DNA of 64,000 nucleotides from Amoebophrya sp. A120 (GCA_905178155.1 CAJINV010000002.1:62001-126000), one strand, 5' to 3'. Shown: positions 20,989 through 31,734, counted from the stretch's first letter. Program-made: numbers and translations. Notes: generated by a model from the letters alone, not told the origin.

Positions 20989-21500
20989 CCCTGCTTACTG
21001 GTACCTAGATCGATGCAGGGGAGACAACAATGCGCAAATTAAAGACTGAAATGTTGAAACTTGCTTCAAGAATATCTGCATGACAGCCTTGTTCTCCTTT
21101 GCACTAGAAAAGAGAATCTTCCTTACCAATCTGCCACCCCAAATCCCGGTTTTTCTGCGCGAGTTTGGGGATTATCAGCCTGAAAAATTCTAGCACAGGC
21201 TAATCTGTCATGCAAGTTTGGTTCTTGGTGAATTACGAAGAACGAAAAAAGCAGTCAAACCCCATGTCTCGTTGCTTGGGTCGTAGATGAGAGCATCGAA
21301 AACATCATTCATCACACAGCATTATGGATGATTTTGCTACAGACTTCTCAGTGCAGCACTAAAAATAACGGTAGGCTGCCACTTATGCTAGCATCTTTCA
21401 GATGAATAGCCAGCAGTTGCATTGTGGGAGTATGGAGGAATAACACGGAGGCGCGCTTCTGCTCTTTTCTTCGTCATCCTCTACTTCGAGCTTCACAGTA
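20989..21500. other. No supported gene
   Basis: Upstream of the start exon at 20988. A few GCATGACA/TGTCATGC motifs at 21080 and 21207 suggest a decayed introner. No coding frame was seen. Confidence 0.4.
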
Positions 21501-24500
21501 CTATCGGGACGAACCGCTGCAGATTAAAATAATCAAAAGTTCACTTTCACGACATTTATGCAGAAGAACAAATCTGCGCCATGACAAAAAGGCTCGGAGA
21601 TGAATCAAGCACGTGCTTCCTGGTCTTTCTTCGTGATATCTGTCTCCATCGCCAAACGCGGCCTTATATTTCCGCTCTTGCGCCGTTATTTGCGCGTCGT
21701 ACTGCCCTATGGATTGCAAATACATCTGGACGATCTGGTAGGTCGAGTTTGTCATGCGAGCTCTGGACGACAAGGAAGAAACCTGTATTGCATGAGCAAC
21801 AAAAGAGATTCGCCGACGCATCGCAAAGTGCGCCGGTGGAAACTTGTGACGCTGTAGCCCGCACTCCAAATCTTCGCTTCTGGGCCATACAAATGCTGAA
21901 CGACAAGCCGTAGCAAGACAAATCCAGAGCCAGAGTTTTTTTCTGTTGATATCTACGATTCTGCTTGCCACGTCTTTGGCCTCTAGTTCCAGGCGCGCTT
22001 CCTCTTTATCCTCAGTAAAAACGTCCGCTCCCACCAATTTGTCATGCTGATCTGCATCTACGGGATAGTGTAAGCGCTTGTGATGCGCATCCCCGGAAGA
22101 GGCATTTCTACTCGTCTCTCGGTGCAAATCTTGATCCTACAAAGAAGAGATCTAGCAGGAGCTTCTTCATGCGTCTGAGAGAAATAGCTTGGGATGCATT
22201 TACATTCTTCCCAAAACTTCTGCATTTGTGTTGCCAACTTCTAAACGTGAAAAAAGTCGGGGGAACAATAGCGTTTTTCCACAGGATAATCTTCGCCCTG
22301 TTTTCTCTTCTGTTGCTTGTACGACGCTATGTGCTCTTGCGCTTCGGCCATCTGCGGCCCGAGGGCTTTTTCGATCCTTCGCAGGTCGCGCTCGCGCTGC
22401 AGCTCGGCGGCAGGTATTCAGCAGACGAAACGCAGACCTTCACTGAAAAAAAGTATCGATTTGCGATGCGGGGGTTTTCGGTAACATCACAAAAAAGCTC
22501 ATCTGTTTCGCTGTTCATCAGCATGACAACTTTAGTAGTTATCGTGCCTCGTCAATCTCTACTCAATGACGCGAGCTACAAGTACAGGAGACTTTGGTCT
22601 CCACGATCGGAACTTGCATCGCGTATTGGAAGATAATGCATTCGTGTACGTCTATATTTCATACGAAGTTTCATACATTTTCATGGTGACAGCGACAGGA
22701 TCCGCAACACAAGTTTTTTTTTTCTGGCATGGATCTGCATTTTTCTTGGATAGCGCGGACAGCCCTCTGGTACACATTATGGAGTTTTCAAATGTTACGT
22801 TTGCAACTGTTAAGTACATGAATTGGTAATGCAAGAGTGGCAAAATTGAAAGGGCGGAGATTGAGCGTTTTGCATTACAGACTTGGGCTAGATTCGAATA
22901 CTATTTAGCGAGTCGCGACCCTGTCATACGAAGCAGCCTGATCAAGGTCATATAGCTACTCAGTGCAAATTTGCATGACAAATCCATGAAGCAGTTGAGA
23001 GTGTAACGTTTGAGAACCCCATACGCCTGGTCCGCCTCTTGTTGCTTCTGGTCCAGCTCGCGCTCCAGCCGCGACAGTCTCTCTTTTGCCTCCTGCTCTT
23101 TTTCACCTGCACGGATTTGTGCCTCTTTCGCGGTGGAAGCCTTCTCCTTGCAATCCCATCCTGTGCGAAAACGTCCCTGCCTGAAAATATCGTAATCGTG
23201 CTGCGCTCGAGAAGCCGCATCACAAATCTTGAACCGTATGGTAAATGTAGCGTGACACTAAATTCGAAAACAATATTAAGTTAGAAAATGGTGGTCCTCA
23301 TGTAGTGGTAGTTGGGGCTGCGCATGCAAGGTGCCTTCAGCGTGCAAATCTGCGTGAGCGACGACTTGTCTGGGTTGGGCACGTTTTATACACGGGATAT
23401 TTCCTTTGCGCGCACGATCGCACTTGTGCGGGAGTCTCGCAGCATCTTCAGCAGCGCTAGCGCTTGATGCTGCGGCGATTGGTATTGGATATCAGTCGCC
23501 GCGGCATCTGCCCGGGTGTAGTCCGCACCGAGGGTCTCCCATGCCGTCTGGTCAGGGGCGGATTTGTATCAAAAGGAAAAATCCCCCCTCCCCATATCAA
23601 AGCGGAAATCTGTGATGCAGATTTGTTGTCACAAATCAGCTTTGTCATGCTACACGGGAAAAGATGCGGACTGTAGTGCTGGGTGGCGTGGGGGAGCCTT
23701 GCATCTTCAGCATGATAGGAGGCAGCTGAGAGTGGGAAACAGCATGACAAATTTCCTGCAAACGAGACCACGACTGCGGCTCTTGGCCTTCTAGCATGAC
23801 AAGTCGATTTGTGACCTCAAATCCTGCATCACAGATTTCCATTTCGATATGGGGAGGGGGGATTTTTCCGTTTGATAATTTGTTTTCCTTCGAGTTGGAC
23901 GCGATGTTGTCAACACTGGATAAATTGCAAATAGTATCGTACAAGTACCAATTCTTGCATTGCAAATTTGCTCAGAAGGGGCATCAAACCATAAGTGTAT
24001 TTGTAATGCAGGTCGTTCTTCATGTAGTACAGATTTCTCATGCGGTTTTGGGATCAATAATCAGTGTATTTGTAATGCTGGTCGTTCTTCTTTTTGTACA
24101 GATTAATATTTACATTGCTTGACTTCTGGGTTCTGGTACGGCAAACCCCCGGCGACAGGTGACCTCGACAGGTGACCTTGACAGGTGACCTTGACAGGTG
24201 ACCTTGACAGGTGAACCGCGACAGGTGACCTAAGCCCTAAGGCTAGCGCGGCCTACGCCCCTGTCTTTTATGAAATAAACACGAAAACGAAATATTTGCG
24301 ACACGACGAAAAATGGGAAAGATAAAACTGCAAAAAAAAAACAACACAGAAAATCAAAATGAAAAAGATAAAAGCGCAAAAACGCAAAGAAACTGCCTCT
24401 ACAGAGAAAGGAATATTTGCGCTGCCATGCAAAAATAGGAAAGGGCTTATCTCTGCAACGCGCATCCGATCCAGGGGATAGCTGCTTGCTTTTCCCTGCG

Positions 24501-25431
24501 TTACTCATGGGAAATGAATTTTGGCGCAATGCTAGAGAATTTGTTTGCCGCCACGCAGAGCTATTTCAATTGCTTCAATTTTTGTTTTGTCTTGCAAAAT
24601 GCAGGGCACCAAATTCATCCGTTTGCCACTAGCGCTTCGCGCACTAAGTCACTATGCGCGCGCCTGGTGTGAGGCGAGGGGCGGACGCTGTCCGCCCCGA
24701 TGCCGAACACCCCTCCCCCACTAGCGCTTCGCGCACTAAGCCACTATGCGCGCGCCTGGTGTGAGGCGAGGGGCGGACGCCGTCCGCCCCGATGCCGAAC
24801 ACCCCTCCCCCACTAGCGCCACTAGGGACGGGCACAAGGCCCCAGCGTGGGGACCCTGTCCCCACGCGTGGGTCTTGTTTCTCATGCGGTTTTAGGATAG
24901 GGATAGCAATAGCTGCTCCCAGCACAATACTTTTGCAGAAGATACAAGTCCGTTGTTCCCGCCGCCCCCGGGCTGCAGCAGCATGGCTTGTTTCTGCTTC
25001 TTCTCCCCTTCACCGGTGGCCGGAAACTGAAGTATCGCACAGAAAATCCCTAGCAGTGTTCTTGTACTTGTATTTGCAAAGCAAACAACATGAAACTACG
25101 ACTGCGGCCCACGCGCAACTACATTTTGATTTTTTAGTGCAAAAGAAAGGGGGCGGCGTGGCCCCTACTGGCATGCTCCGTAGATGGTCCCCTGGGAAGA
25201 ATGGATGAAGAAAATGCTACAGGTTATTTTTGTGTTGCAACGAGGAACCATGACAACATCGCTAGTACTGTCTTTCTGTGGGATAGTCATATTCAGAGTG
25301 TGCTGGTGTTTCTTGTTCGGTAGCACCGGCGGGTTCATCGGCAGCTTTGATTGGGGTTGGTGTGCGGCAGGTTGCTGCTGTCCGTTGTGGGATCTCATCG
25401 GCTGGCTCTCCGCACCTTGGGCGAAAAACAT
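21501..25431 (-). CDS. Long coiled-coil protein with six introners
   Basis: Minus exons: 25431-25249, intron, 25026-24945, [E2], 23917-23878, [C1], 23566-23400, [B6], 23156-23024, [D3], 22777 to about 22700, an unresolved intron, about 22408-22289, [B5], 22006-21952, [A12], 21707 to 21501 or an earlier donor. The N-terminus, from ATG 25431 (MFFAQGAESQPMRSHNGQQQ), is Gln/Pro-rich. The rest is a charged coiled coil: KEKASTAKEAQIRAGEKEQE, RLSRLERELDQKQQEAD, IEKALGPQMAEAQEHIAS, ITAQERKYKAAFGDGD. C1 has a perfect TSD and most removals keep frame; E2 needs one base less. No specific family can be named; such proteins are often structural. The 3' end is uncertain. Confidence 0.65.
21708..21951. mobile_element. 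Introner A12 (244 bp)
   Basis: Ends TATGGATTGCAAATACATCT and TTCTGTTGATA; TSD lost. Joins VASRIVE to YDAQITAQERK. Confidence 0.8.
22007..22288. mobile_element. Introner B5 (282 bp)
   Basis: Ends TATCCTCAGTAAAAACGTC and GCGTTTTTCCACAGGATA; TSD CTCTT/ATCTT. Joins KRKQGED to EARLELEAK. Confidence 0.88.
22778..23023. mobile_element. Introner D3 (246 bp)
   Basis: Ends TATGGAGTTTTCAAATGTTA and AACGTTTGAGAACCCCATA; TSD CACAT/CGCCT. Confidence 0.85.
23157..23399. mobile_element. Introner B6 (243 bp)
   Basis: Starts CATCCTGTGCGAAAACGTCC, ends GTTTTATACACGGGATA; TSD AATCC/TTTCC. Joins IVRAKES to KEKASTAKE. Confidence 0.85.
23567..23877. mobile_element. Introner C1 (311 bp)
   Basis: Type member of family C: long C/G-run ends (GGAAAAATCCCCCCTCCCCA and complement) and perfect TSD ATTTG. 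Confidence 0.93.
23991..24108. repeat. Direct repeat inside E2
   Basis: A unit of about 66 bp containing AGTGTATTTGTAATGC and GGTCGTTCTTC occurs twice (about 23993 and 24060). Confidence 0.7.
24158..24232. repeat. Short tandem repeat GACAGGTGACCTT
   Basis: Six copies of a 12-14-bp unit, GACAGGTGACC with small variants. Confidence 0.9.
24628..24830. repeat. About 92-bp tandem duplication, GC-rich
   Basis: Two nearly identical copies (24628-24719 and 24720-24811), each starting CACTAGCGCTTCGCGCACTA and containing the hairpin GGCGGACGCTGTCCGCC, plus a partial third start at 24812. A further hairpin, GTGGGGACCCTGTCCCCAC, follows at 24847. Confidence 0.88.
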
Positions 25432-26290
25432 CTTGGTGATTTCGTAACGTACTTCTGCTTCCAAACGTCGTTCACGAGGAATCTAGCAACAACTGCTTAG
25501 AGCTTGACTTACTTCTACTGCTGTTCATAAATTACAAGATGAAGTTGCAGGATGTAGTTTATTGCGTACGGAAGTAGACTTCGGTTAAATAACTTTTGAG
25601 GAAAGAAGAAATCTAATCTTGTCACTTGCACGACCCTACGAAGTTGTACGAGAAGCATCCGATTTTTTTCGAAGTCTCCCCGGGTCTCTCGTCAGTCTCT
25701 CATCCACACTACGACGACTCCGACCACGTGTAAAGTATGTAGTAGTCCCCAGAGTCAAGAAACCGAGAAGCCGATAAATTAAACTTTTGCTGGTATACAT
25801 TGATTCGAAGGTCAATGTAGTTGCATCATATCATATAACGAGTCGATCGAAGAACACACTGATCAAGTTCTTTCAAGGGTGAAGCCAATAGGCTTCCATA
25901 GCTCACTGGCACAACTTTTGCCAGCGCATGCTATAACACTCAAAGGGATGCTGACACGGCGGCCACTACTAAAAATCTTTGCTGTAGTATATTCTGCGCT
26001 GCAGGTAGAGTTATTTTCATCCGCGTTGATCGTGAAGCGACTAAAAAAACATCCTCCCCCAACCGGTCACTCCGCGGCACCCGCCCACTCCAGCTCTGCA
26101 CAGAGCCTGCGCCACCGTGCCTGGGAGGGCTCCCCGGCTCTGCGCTGGAACTCGAAGACCTCCCCGATCGTCTATCAGAACGCAAACCGCCCCGGCCCCA
26201 GAAAATTACCGTAGGGGATTTTCATGCCCTTCGTGCACATGCAAGTTTATTGATGTACAGGAGGACAGCGAGCGTTTGTACTGCAAAAAA
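25432..26290. other. Mostly no supported gene
   Basis: AT-rich to 26040, then a GC-rich stretch. In it a minus frame after an AG reads TIGEVFEFQRRAGEPSQARW and ends CAELEWAGAAE with TGA near 26069, and a plus frame ends CPSCTCKFIDVQEDSE. Both look protein-like but are antisense to or near one another and cannot be resolved. Confidence 0.35.
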
Positions 26291-26923
26291 CTAGGGGTTG
26301 CGAAGCTCGCCCTGTAGCGGCAGCAGCTGCAACAGCCCAGTTGTAAGACTCTGGATCACGACTAAGTCACGGAAATAATTGTTATATCTGGATGATGTTC
26401 TTGCCAGAGGACCTGTAGTACCATTTGCATTTGCAGAAGTTTCCACTAAGTAGTTGCCCGCGGTACTGCAATCTATCAAAGTTTCTGACTACGGGGCACT
26501 CTGTTTCAATCTTATACCGTTGCCATGCGCAACTTTGCGATCTCCGCGTGGGTCAGGGCGTAAAAGCGGTAAGTCTGCCATCCTGAGCAAAAACGTCCCT
26601 AACCCAGAGTTGTCATGCAGAGTTGCAATTACAGGATCGCCTGTAATGCGGATCCCCAAGAGAGCTAGTTGCAATGATATTTTGGCATTTCTAATGCTGT
26701 AAACAGGATACTGTTACTGGGGCGATGGCCGCCCTTGCTAATGTGCGAGAAAGTTGTCATGCGTGACTTCCAAAATTTCTGGATTTGTGTTTCATGCTGA
26801 TCCTAACTTGATTCTGCGATGGGGACATTTTTACTTAGGATACCTGCAACGACTGCACCAACAGCTCCATCCAGTGAAAAAATAATTGCACCCCATATTC
26901 ACGACGTTGGTGAGCACCCAGTA
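26291..26923 (-). CDS. Unknown protein C-terminus, three exons seen
   Basis: Exons 26923-26843 (LGAHQRREYGVQLFFHWMEL), [B7], 26578-26518 (AYRFYALTHAEIAKLRMAT, ending at a GTATAAG donor) and 26475-26291 (CSTAGNYLVETSANANG, then FRDLVVIQSLTTGLLQLLPL, stop TAG). The B7 join is in frame with a good TSD. The last intron is only about 42 nt and its phase fits only if the donor is non-canonical. Helix-rich, no family recognised. Confidence 0.5.
26579..26842. mobile_element. Introner B7 (264 bp)
   Basis: Starts CATCCTGAGCAAAAACGTCC, ends ACATTTTTACTTAGGATA; TSD TCTGC/CCTGC. Confidence 0.88.
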
Positions 26924-27197
26924 CTTACCACAAGTCCAGATTCTGATTCTGTACAAAACACGCATGACAAATGGGGTCCTGCTCCACACAGCACTACTTG
27001 TGAGTACTGACTGAACTGCCACTTATTTTCCTCACAGAGCCAACTTGCTATAAATAAAGTAGAAACTATTATGAAACTCCGGTTTTCGTGCCTGGGAGCG
27101 GAAAGTTGCAGTAGTCGTGTGATGTTCTAACAAATGCAGATTTGGACAGCAAATATGAAGATGAAGTTCTTTTACACAAGATAATTTTGTCCTGTAC

Positions 27198-28462
27198 CTT
27201 CATGGCGTTCGTGCCGCGCATCAACTTTCGGAAAGGCCCTGCTGCCATCAATTCTGGTGGCATATGCGGGAAAAAAAACACACCAATACTGAATTATCCG
27301 AAATCGTCTCTAGTATAGTGCGTTGGGTTGCGAGCCGGGGCCACATGACAACGGAAACGTGAAGGTCTGTCTTGTTTCCGATATTTGCAACTCGCCAATC
27401 TGAATCGTGGATGTTCCCGGAATCTGCGAACCAAATACTGGGCATGACGAGTTACATATTCTTGACACTGCAGCATGGGTGTTTTTCTCCGTGATACGGT
27501 ATGACAACCTCGGTTTCCCCGTCCTCCATAATGACATCCTCGTCTTTGTGATGCATTGCAACTAGGTTGCCTGGGTCTCGATACTTGTGACCATGCTGGA
27601 GTACAACGAAACACAAGGACGCCGACACCTCAAGTGACCGTCCTGGAGCATGAAAACTTTTTGAACTGCCAGCACGTGTTAGCTATTTTGCATCACAAAC
27701 AGTGAATTTGCGTGACAAGAAACGGGGGATCCTGGTCATGCGCATGACAGATTTGAAATTCATACTAGCCAAACATGGCACAACTTGCAGTCTTCCAGCA
27801 GACCCAAACATATTTGCGCTGCGTACTCCTGTTCTGACGCCTCAGCGACCACCCCCTGCGCTGCGGATGAGAGATTGGTAGTGCCCTGATATTCTTTGCC
27901 CATTTTGTGAAGGGTCGTGTCGCTAAAAAGCAACGGTTCTAGATAGACATAGATTCTTTCCTCGAGATATAATCGTCTCGACTTGTCATGCGTCTCTACG
28001 TGTAGGAACAAAATTAATTTTTGTGTTAATGCTTCTGAACAGACGAAATACGTACGATAGTAGAGAAAGAGATATAATGTATGATCCTGCTGTACCTCGT
28101 CCTGTCAATACACAGCTACTGTGTCAAGAACAAGCGCATCGGATGAAACTAAAAACAAGGACGCCTAATAAAGAACAACTGAGTTGAAGGTGCAAAAATA
28201 GAATCGACTATCGCAACCCCCTGCTACAATCGAGATCGCGTTGATGGTGGCTACTAGTTTATTCTTAGCACAACCAGATCGGTTTTACTTTTACTCCTGG
28301 GATCTCCGCAACGCTGATCATCTGTGCCTTCCAGACTAAAACACAAGATCCGGGCACATCAAACGCTTCGGGCCTGCTCGGCAATGTAACTGGAGTTACC
28401 GTCTTAGACTGCACAAAAAGAACTCTTTTCTCCAGAACAGCGACGCTTTTTATTGCCGCCAT
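27198..28462 (-). CDS. Unknown protein, near-complete, five or more exons
   Basis: Start ATG 28462. Exons 28462-28295 (MAAIKSVAVLEKRVLFVQSK ... VAEIPG, donor GTAAAAG), 27993-27826 (THDKSRRLYLEERIYVYLEP), [A13], 27549-27498 (DEDVIMEDGETEVVIP), a 60-nt GT-AG intron that removes an in-frame TAA, 27437-27290 (IWFADSGNIHDSDWRVANIG), and probably about 27254-27198 (LMAAGPFRKLMRGTNAMK, donor GTACAG). The first three joins agree in phase. Beta-strand-like N-terminus and an acidic linker; no family recognised. The last join is out of phase as drawn and the 3' end was not found. An ATG frame begins divergently only 28 bp away at 28491. Confidence 0.6.
27550..27825. mobile_element. Introner A13 (276 bp)
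   Basis: Diverged ends (GATGCATTGCAACTAGG and ACATATTTGCGCTGCGTA), TSD TTTGT/CTCCT. Joins AEASEQE to DEDVIMED. Confidence 0.78.
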
Positions 28463-28490
28463 CTGCTACTAGAAATTCTACTAGCAGGGT

Positions 28491-28793
28491 ATGTCACTGC
28501 AATATCAAACTCCCTTTCAATCCTACCGAAGGCCCAAAGCCTGGTCGAAGTGGGGTTCGAATGATATCCCTGTAAAGCTGCTGTTGAAGATCACAATAAA
28601 TTTATCTTTTTTACACTTCTATACCGCTCACCTACTCTTCTTGTGCCGCTGCTTAGACACCATGGAGACACTTCGTTCTTTTTGTCGCGGCTTTATTTTG
28701 TGCACAAGTATCAATTTTGATGGTATCTTGAAACAGCATCAATCTGGTGCTGCAGGCCTCGCGGTCATCGCTTCATTTAGTGTGGATGATTAG
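28491..28793 (+). CDS. Possible divergent plus-strand ORF (100 aa)
   Basis: ATG frame starting MSLQYQTPFQSYRRPKAWSK, with a hydrophobic middle (LHFYTAHLLFLCRCL). A GTAAAG at 28571 could be a donor after SNDIP, making only the first part an exon. It would share a bidirectional promoter with the gene at 28462. Confidence 0.3.
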   Translation: MSLQYQTPFQSYRRPKAWSKWGSNDIPVKLLLKITINLSFLHFYTAHLLFLCRCLDTMETLRSFCRGFILCTSINFDGILKQHQSGAAGLAVIASFSVDD

Positions 28794-29391
28794 GAAGTAC
28801 AAAACATCAAACTGATCGTTGCAAGGTATTGTAAATTTTGCGAAAAGTTCGAGAAAACATTGTGCGAAACATTAACATTGCCATAGTTGAAACAAAACGA
28901 ATTTGATGTTGCTCGCAACATAACTGTGGCTGATTGCATATTAGGCATTTTCAAAAAAGTTCTAGGAAAGGGTGAATATAGAAACTTGTCTGTCGTGTTC
29001 ATTTTGCAAGATTTTCGTGAGAAGTTCGGGCAAGTAGAAACTACCTGTCTGTGTTCGTTTTAAAGAAACGCTGTTGGAGTCAGAACTATAGCGAAACGTA
29101 TGTCGAATTTGTTGATATTTGCAACTGAAACTGAAACTGAAACAGTAAATTTTTTGAAAAGTTTGGGTAAAAGTGAATGAGAAACTTTTTTTCAAAGAAA
29201 CGCCGTTGAAGTAGTAGCAGTAGTTGTAGCAGTAGATGAAGTCAGAGCTAGAACGAGGAAATACAACCCGTATAAATTCCGTTTGTCTTCAGTGTTGGCA
29301 CCAGGACTGCATGGATTCTGCTACCTTCACTTTCCGCCTTGGAGGAAGGGGGTCGTGCTGGGTGCGTACTATCAGAAAGAGGAGCAGCCGC
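28794..29391. other. AT-rich stretch without supported gene
   Basis: AT-rich between 28800 and 29235. Contains a diverged direct repeat (TTTTTGAAAAGTTTGGG-like at 28945-28975 and 29155-29190). A minus frame in 29270-29390 is open but follows a stop assigned to the neighbouring gene. Confidence 0.4.
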
Positions 29392-30100
29392 TCATGCCGA
29401 ATTGAGGTCTATTTCTTTCACAAGCAATACATAGGCTTTTTTCTTCCTGTCAGTCTGTCATGCATGACAAACAGATTTTCATTTCATGCAACCCCTTCTG
29501 GCTTCCTTCTGCATGACAAAAATACTGGCAGAGTGGGCGAGCTGCGACTCATAAAAACATCACGGACTGTCGGCTGAGCGTTCGTGTCCACGAGAAAAAC
29601 CTCGCCTTCCCCCAGCACATACGGCGGGAAAAATCATTTTATTTTTCATGTGCCGATGGCGATGCCATCTGATCATGAAAAAAGTGTTTCTCCATGCAGC
29701 GCTGAATGTGGGAGGGGACGAACAGAGAATAGCACGGCATACGCTTGTATCAAATGCAAATATGTCTGCATCTGGAAGAGTGCGCGACTTGTCATGCTGC
29801 TTTTCCATGGCCCATGAGGTCAGGAATGCAGGACCTAGCATGACAGATTCTGTGCGATCTCTCTCATGCCCATCCTGCATGAGAAACTCCCTCCCGACTT
29901 GGTCAAAACTGGACGACTTTTTGTAATCAAGCAACACAGATTTTTGCATGCTTCAGATTTAGCATGACAAGTTGCGATCTTCCAGGAGACCCAGACATCT
30001 TTACATTTGATAGCTTGGAGCCGAAGTTGCGGAGATTCGAATTCCACACTGTATGCAACGAAAAAATGTGCCCATGCAGTCAGTTATGGGAGGAGGTTTT
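29392..30100 (-). CDS. Unknown protein C-terminus, frame partly unresolved
   Basis: Pieces: about 30100-30013, [A14, perfect TSD], 29747 to about 29554, [G2], 29427-29392. Upstream of A14 the best frame reads GHIFSLHTVWNSNLRNFGSK and continues RMPCYSLFVPSHIQRC. Downstream the convincing frame is YVLGEGEVFLVDTNAQPT, which after G2 removal ends TVRDVFVKEIDLNSA with TGA at 29392. The two are offset between about 29626 and 29643 where no GT-AG intron is visible, so a base error or unseen intron is likely. No family recognised. Confidence 0.4.
29428..29553. mobile_element. Probable introner G2, short (126 bp)
   Basis: Right end CGAGCTGCGACTCATA matches family G; left end near 29428 is inferred from the frame. 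TSD AGCAA/AAAAC. Confidence 0.5.
29748..30012. mobile_element. Introner A14 (265 bp)
   Basis: Near-consensus family A ends, perfect TSD GCTTG; a recent-looking copy. Confidence 0.93.
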
Positions 30101-30464
30101 ACGGTGAGATGCAAGATAAAATTTACGAAGTCATGAATCATGGGTAAGTACTGTTTTTGCCATGCGAGAAGGACAGCATGATTCGGCCAGACCATGCAGT
30201 ACACGACCTTTCCATGATATGGGCACAAGCTTCAACGTTGGATAGTGTATCAATGTTGGGAGCGGTTGTTGTGATTTGATCAGAGCAATTAAATTTAAAT
30301 CATACCAACAAAATGTGACATGCAAATGCCACCACGATTTCACACTTTGGAACACGGCGGTGCAGTTCATGCATGACAAGCAGTGAGTCGTGTGCTTCTC
30401 GGGGTCATAGTGATAGTATATTTTCTCTGGCAAAAGAAGAGGTGAAGGAAAATGTGCATCAAAG
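30101..30464 (-). other. Open minus frames, possible extra exon
   Basis: Frames such as MQYLDFDAHFPSPLLLPEK (from ATG at 30478) and VVYCMVWPNHAVLLAWQ are long and protein-like but conflict with the stop of the gene at 30465-31525 and with each other. They could belong to the gene at 29392-30100. Confidence 0.3.
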
Positions 30465-31525
30465 TCAAGATATTGCATCTTCAATACCGCCGGCGCGACG
30501 AATCGCGATGTAGTCGCAGATCTGGATGCTGCGAGTCCGAGTGGTTTTTTGGACCCGATGCTGCTGGACGCCTGTAGTTATCATTTCAAAAGGATCTAAC
30601 TGCCCAATGCTCGTCATACTAGGACCAATCAGGCAAGAGCCCCATGATTTTGTGTTTCATGCGTGACAAACAGAAATGGAACGTTGGCTGATCATCGTCT
30701 TCAGTTTTTCATTGATTTTTCTCTTTGCAGCGGTAAATCAAAATAAGTAAGTATTGCATATAGTACCTGCGGCACGAACCGACTGGTAACATCCGATCCC
30801 GACACGAACGGGGACTGGGCATCCGACCCCGGCACGTATCAATCCAAAAGGGCCCACCTTGCCTATCAAATGCAAAAATGTCGGGGTCTGGAAGATTGCG
30901 GGACTTGTCATGCTTGTCTGGCATGACTAAAAAGTTTGTGATGCGCGTCCAAGGAGAGACCATTTTGCTTGTCATGCAAAAACGCAGTTTGTCATGCGAA
31001 AAACGCAACACAAAGAAGCGCAGATATTTTTCATGCTTGGCTGTGCATTACAGAGCATTCACCATTCCCAACGCAGCATTACAAGTTTCCAGACCCAGAC
31101 ATTTTTACAGTTGATAGTGTCCCTCCGAGCACCAATCACGCAAGAACGCAATGCTTCTTCATATTTATGGATTGCGAAAATGTCTGGGTCTGGAAGATTC
31201 TTACCTTTGTCATGCATTTCTGACATGACTCGAGAATCTGTAATGCATGGAGACGAAATAAAGCCTCTCCTACCTGTCATACAAAAACGCAGTTTCTCAT
31301 GCGGAATACGCAACGCATAGCAGCTCAAAAATTTGTCATGCTTGGCTGCGTTTTACAGTCCGGCTACCATCCACTTTTAGCATCACAAGTTTCCAGACCC
31401 AGACATTTTTGCAATGCATAATATTGCAGCACCAGAGACCATGTCGCCTCTTCCTGCTGGGAGAAAATCTAAAACTCGATTTTCCCTCTGTCTACTTCCG
31501 CATCCGCACAGAGGAAGGGGTTCAT
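30465..31525 (-). CDS. Complete small protein, about 120 aa, six exons
   Basis: Exons 31525-31496 (MNPFLCADAE), a 27-nt GT-AG intron carrying an in-frame TAG, 31468-31421 (IFSQQEEATWSLVLQY), [A16, perfect TSD], 31164-31117 (EEALRSCVIGARRD), [A15], 30863-30767 (VGPFGLIRAGVGCPV, GIGCYQSVRAA), GT-AG intron, 30571-30465 (TRTRSIQICDYIAIRRAGG, IEDAIS, TGA). Every junction agrees in phase. No domain is recognised. It is one of the cleanest models in the window. Confidence 0.7.
30864..31116. mobile_element. Introner A15 (253 bp)
   Basis: Strong family A ends; TSD decayed (TTGCC/GTGTC). Separated from A16 by a 48-bp exon. Confidence 0.88.
31165..31420. mobile_element. Introner A16 (256 bp)
   Basis: Starts TATGGATTGCGAAAATG, ends TTTTTGCAATGCATA; perfect TSD ATATT. 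Interior very similar to A15. Confidence 0.93.
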
Positions 31526-31734
31526 GGTGTAAAAAATCGAACTCCATCAAACGACCGGCGGTGGTACAATATTCTATCTAATGACACAGACAACATATAA
31601 ACAAGTGTGCAGATTTGTGAGATTCTGTTCTTGAAGATTGATACTAGTGAAGACAAGCGCGGCGAGTGCCTCTGACTGTTCCTTGATAACGAGATTACTG
31701 GACGGGCTTGAAAAAACTGCGGACCACGGTTTAG

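Larger units (their letters stand above)
23918..24944. mobile_element. Introner E2, 1.0 kb, with nested repeats
   Basis: Family E left end (TTGCAAATAGTATCGTAC) and right end (CAATACTTTTGCAGAAGATA) enclose foreign GC-rich repeats. The frame joins GGGGNNGL to VDNIASNSKENK when the boundary is set at 23918. Confidence 0.6.

Noticed and set aside
29270-29391. Minus frame RLLLFLIVRTQHDPLPPRR as a separate gene
   Set aside because: It begins inside the codon context of the stop at 29392 and has no start or acceptor of its own; more likely 3' UTR.
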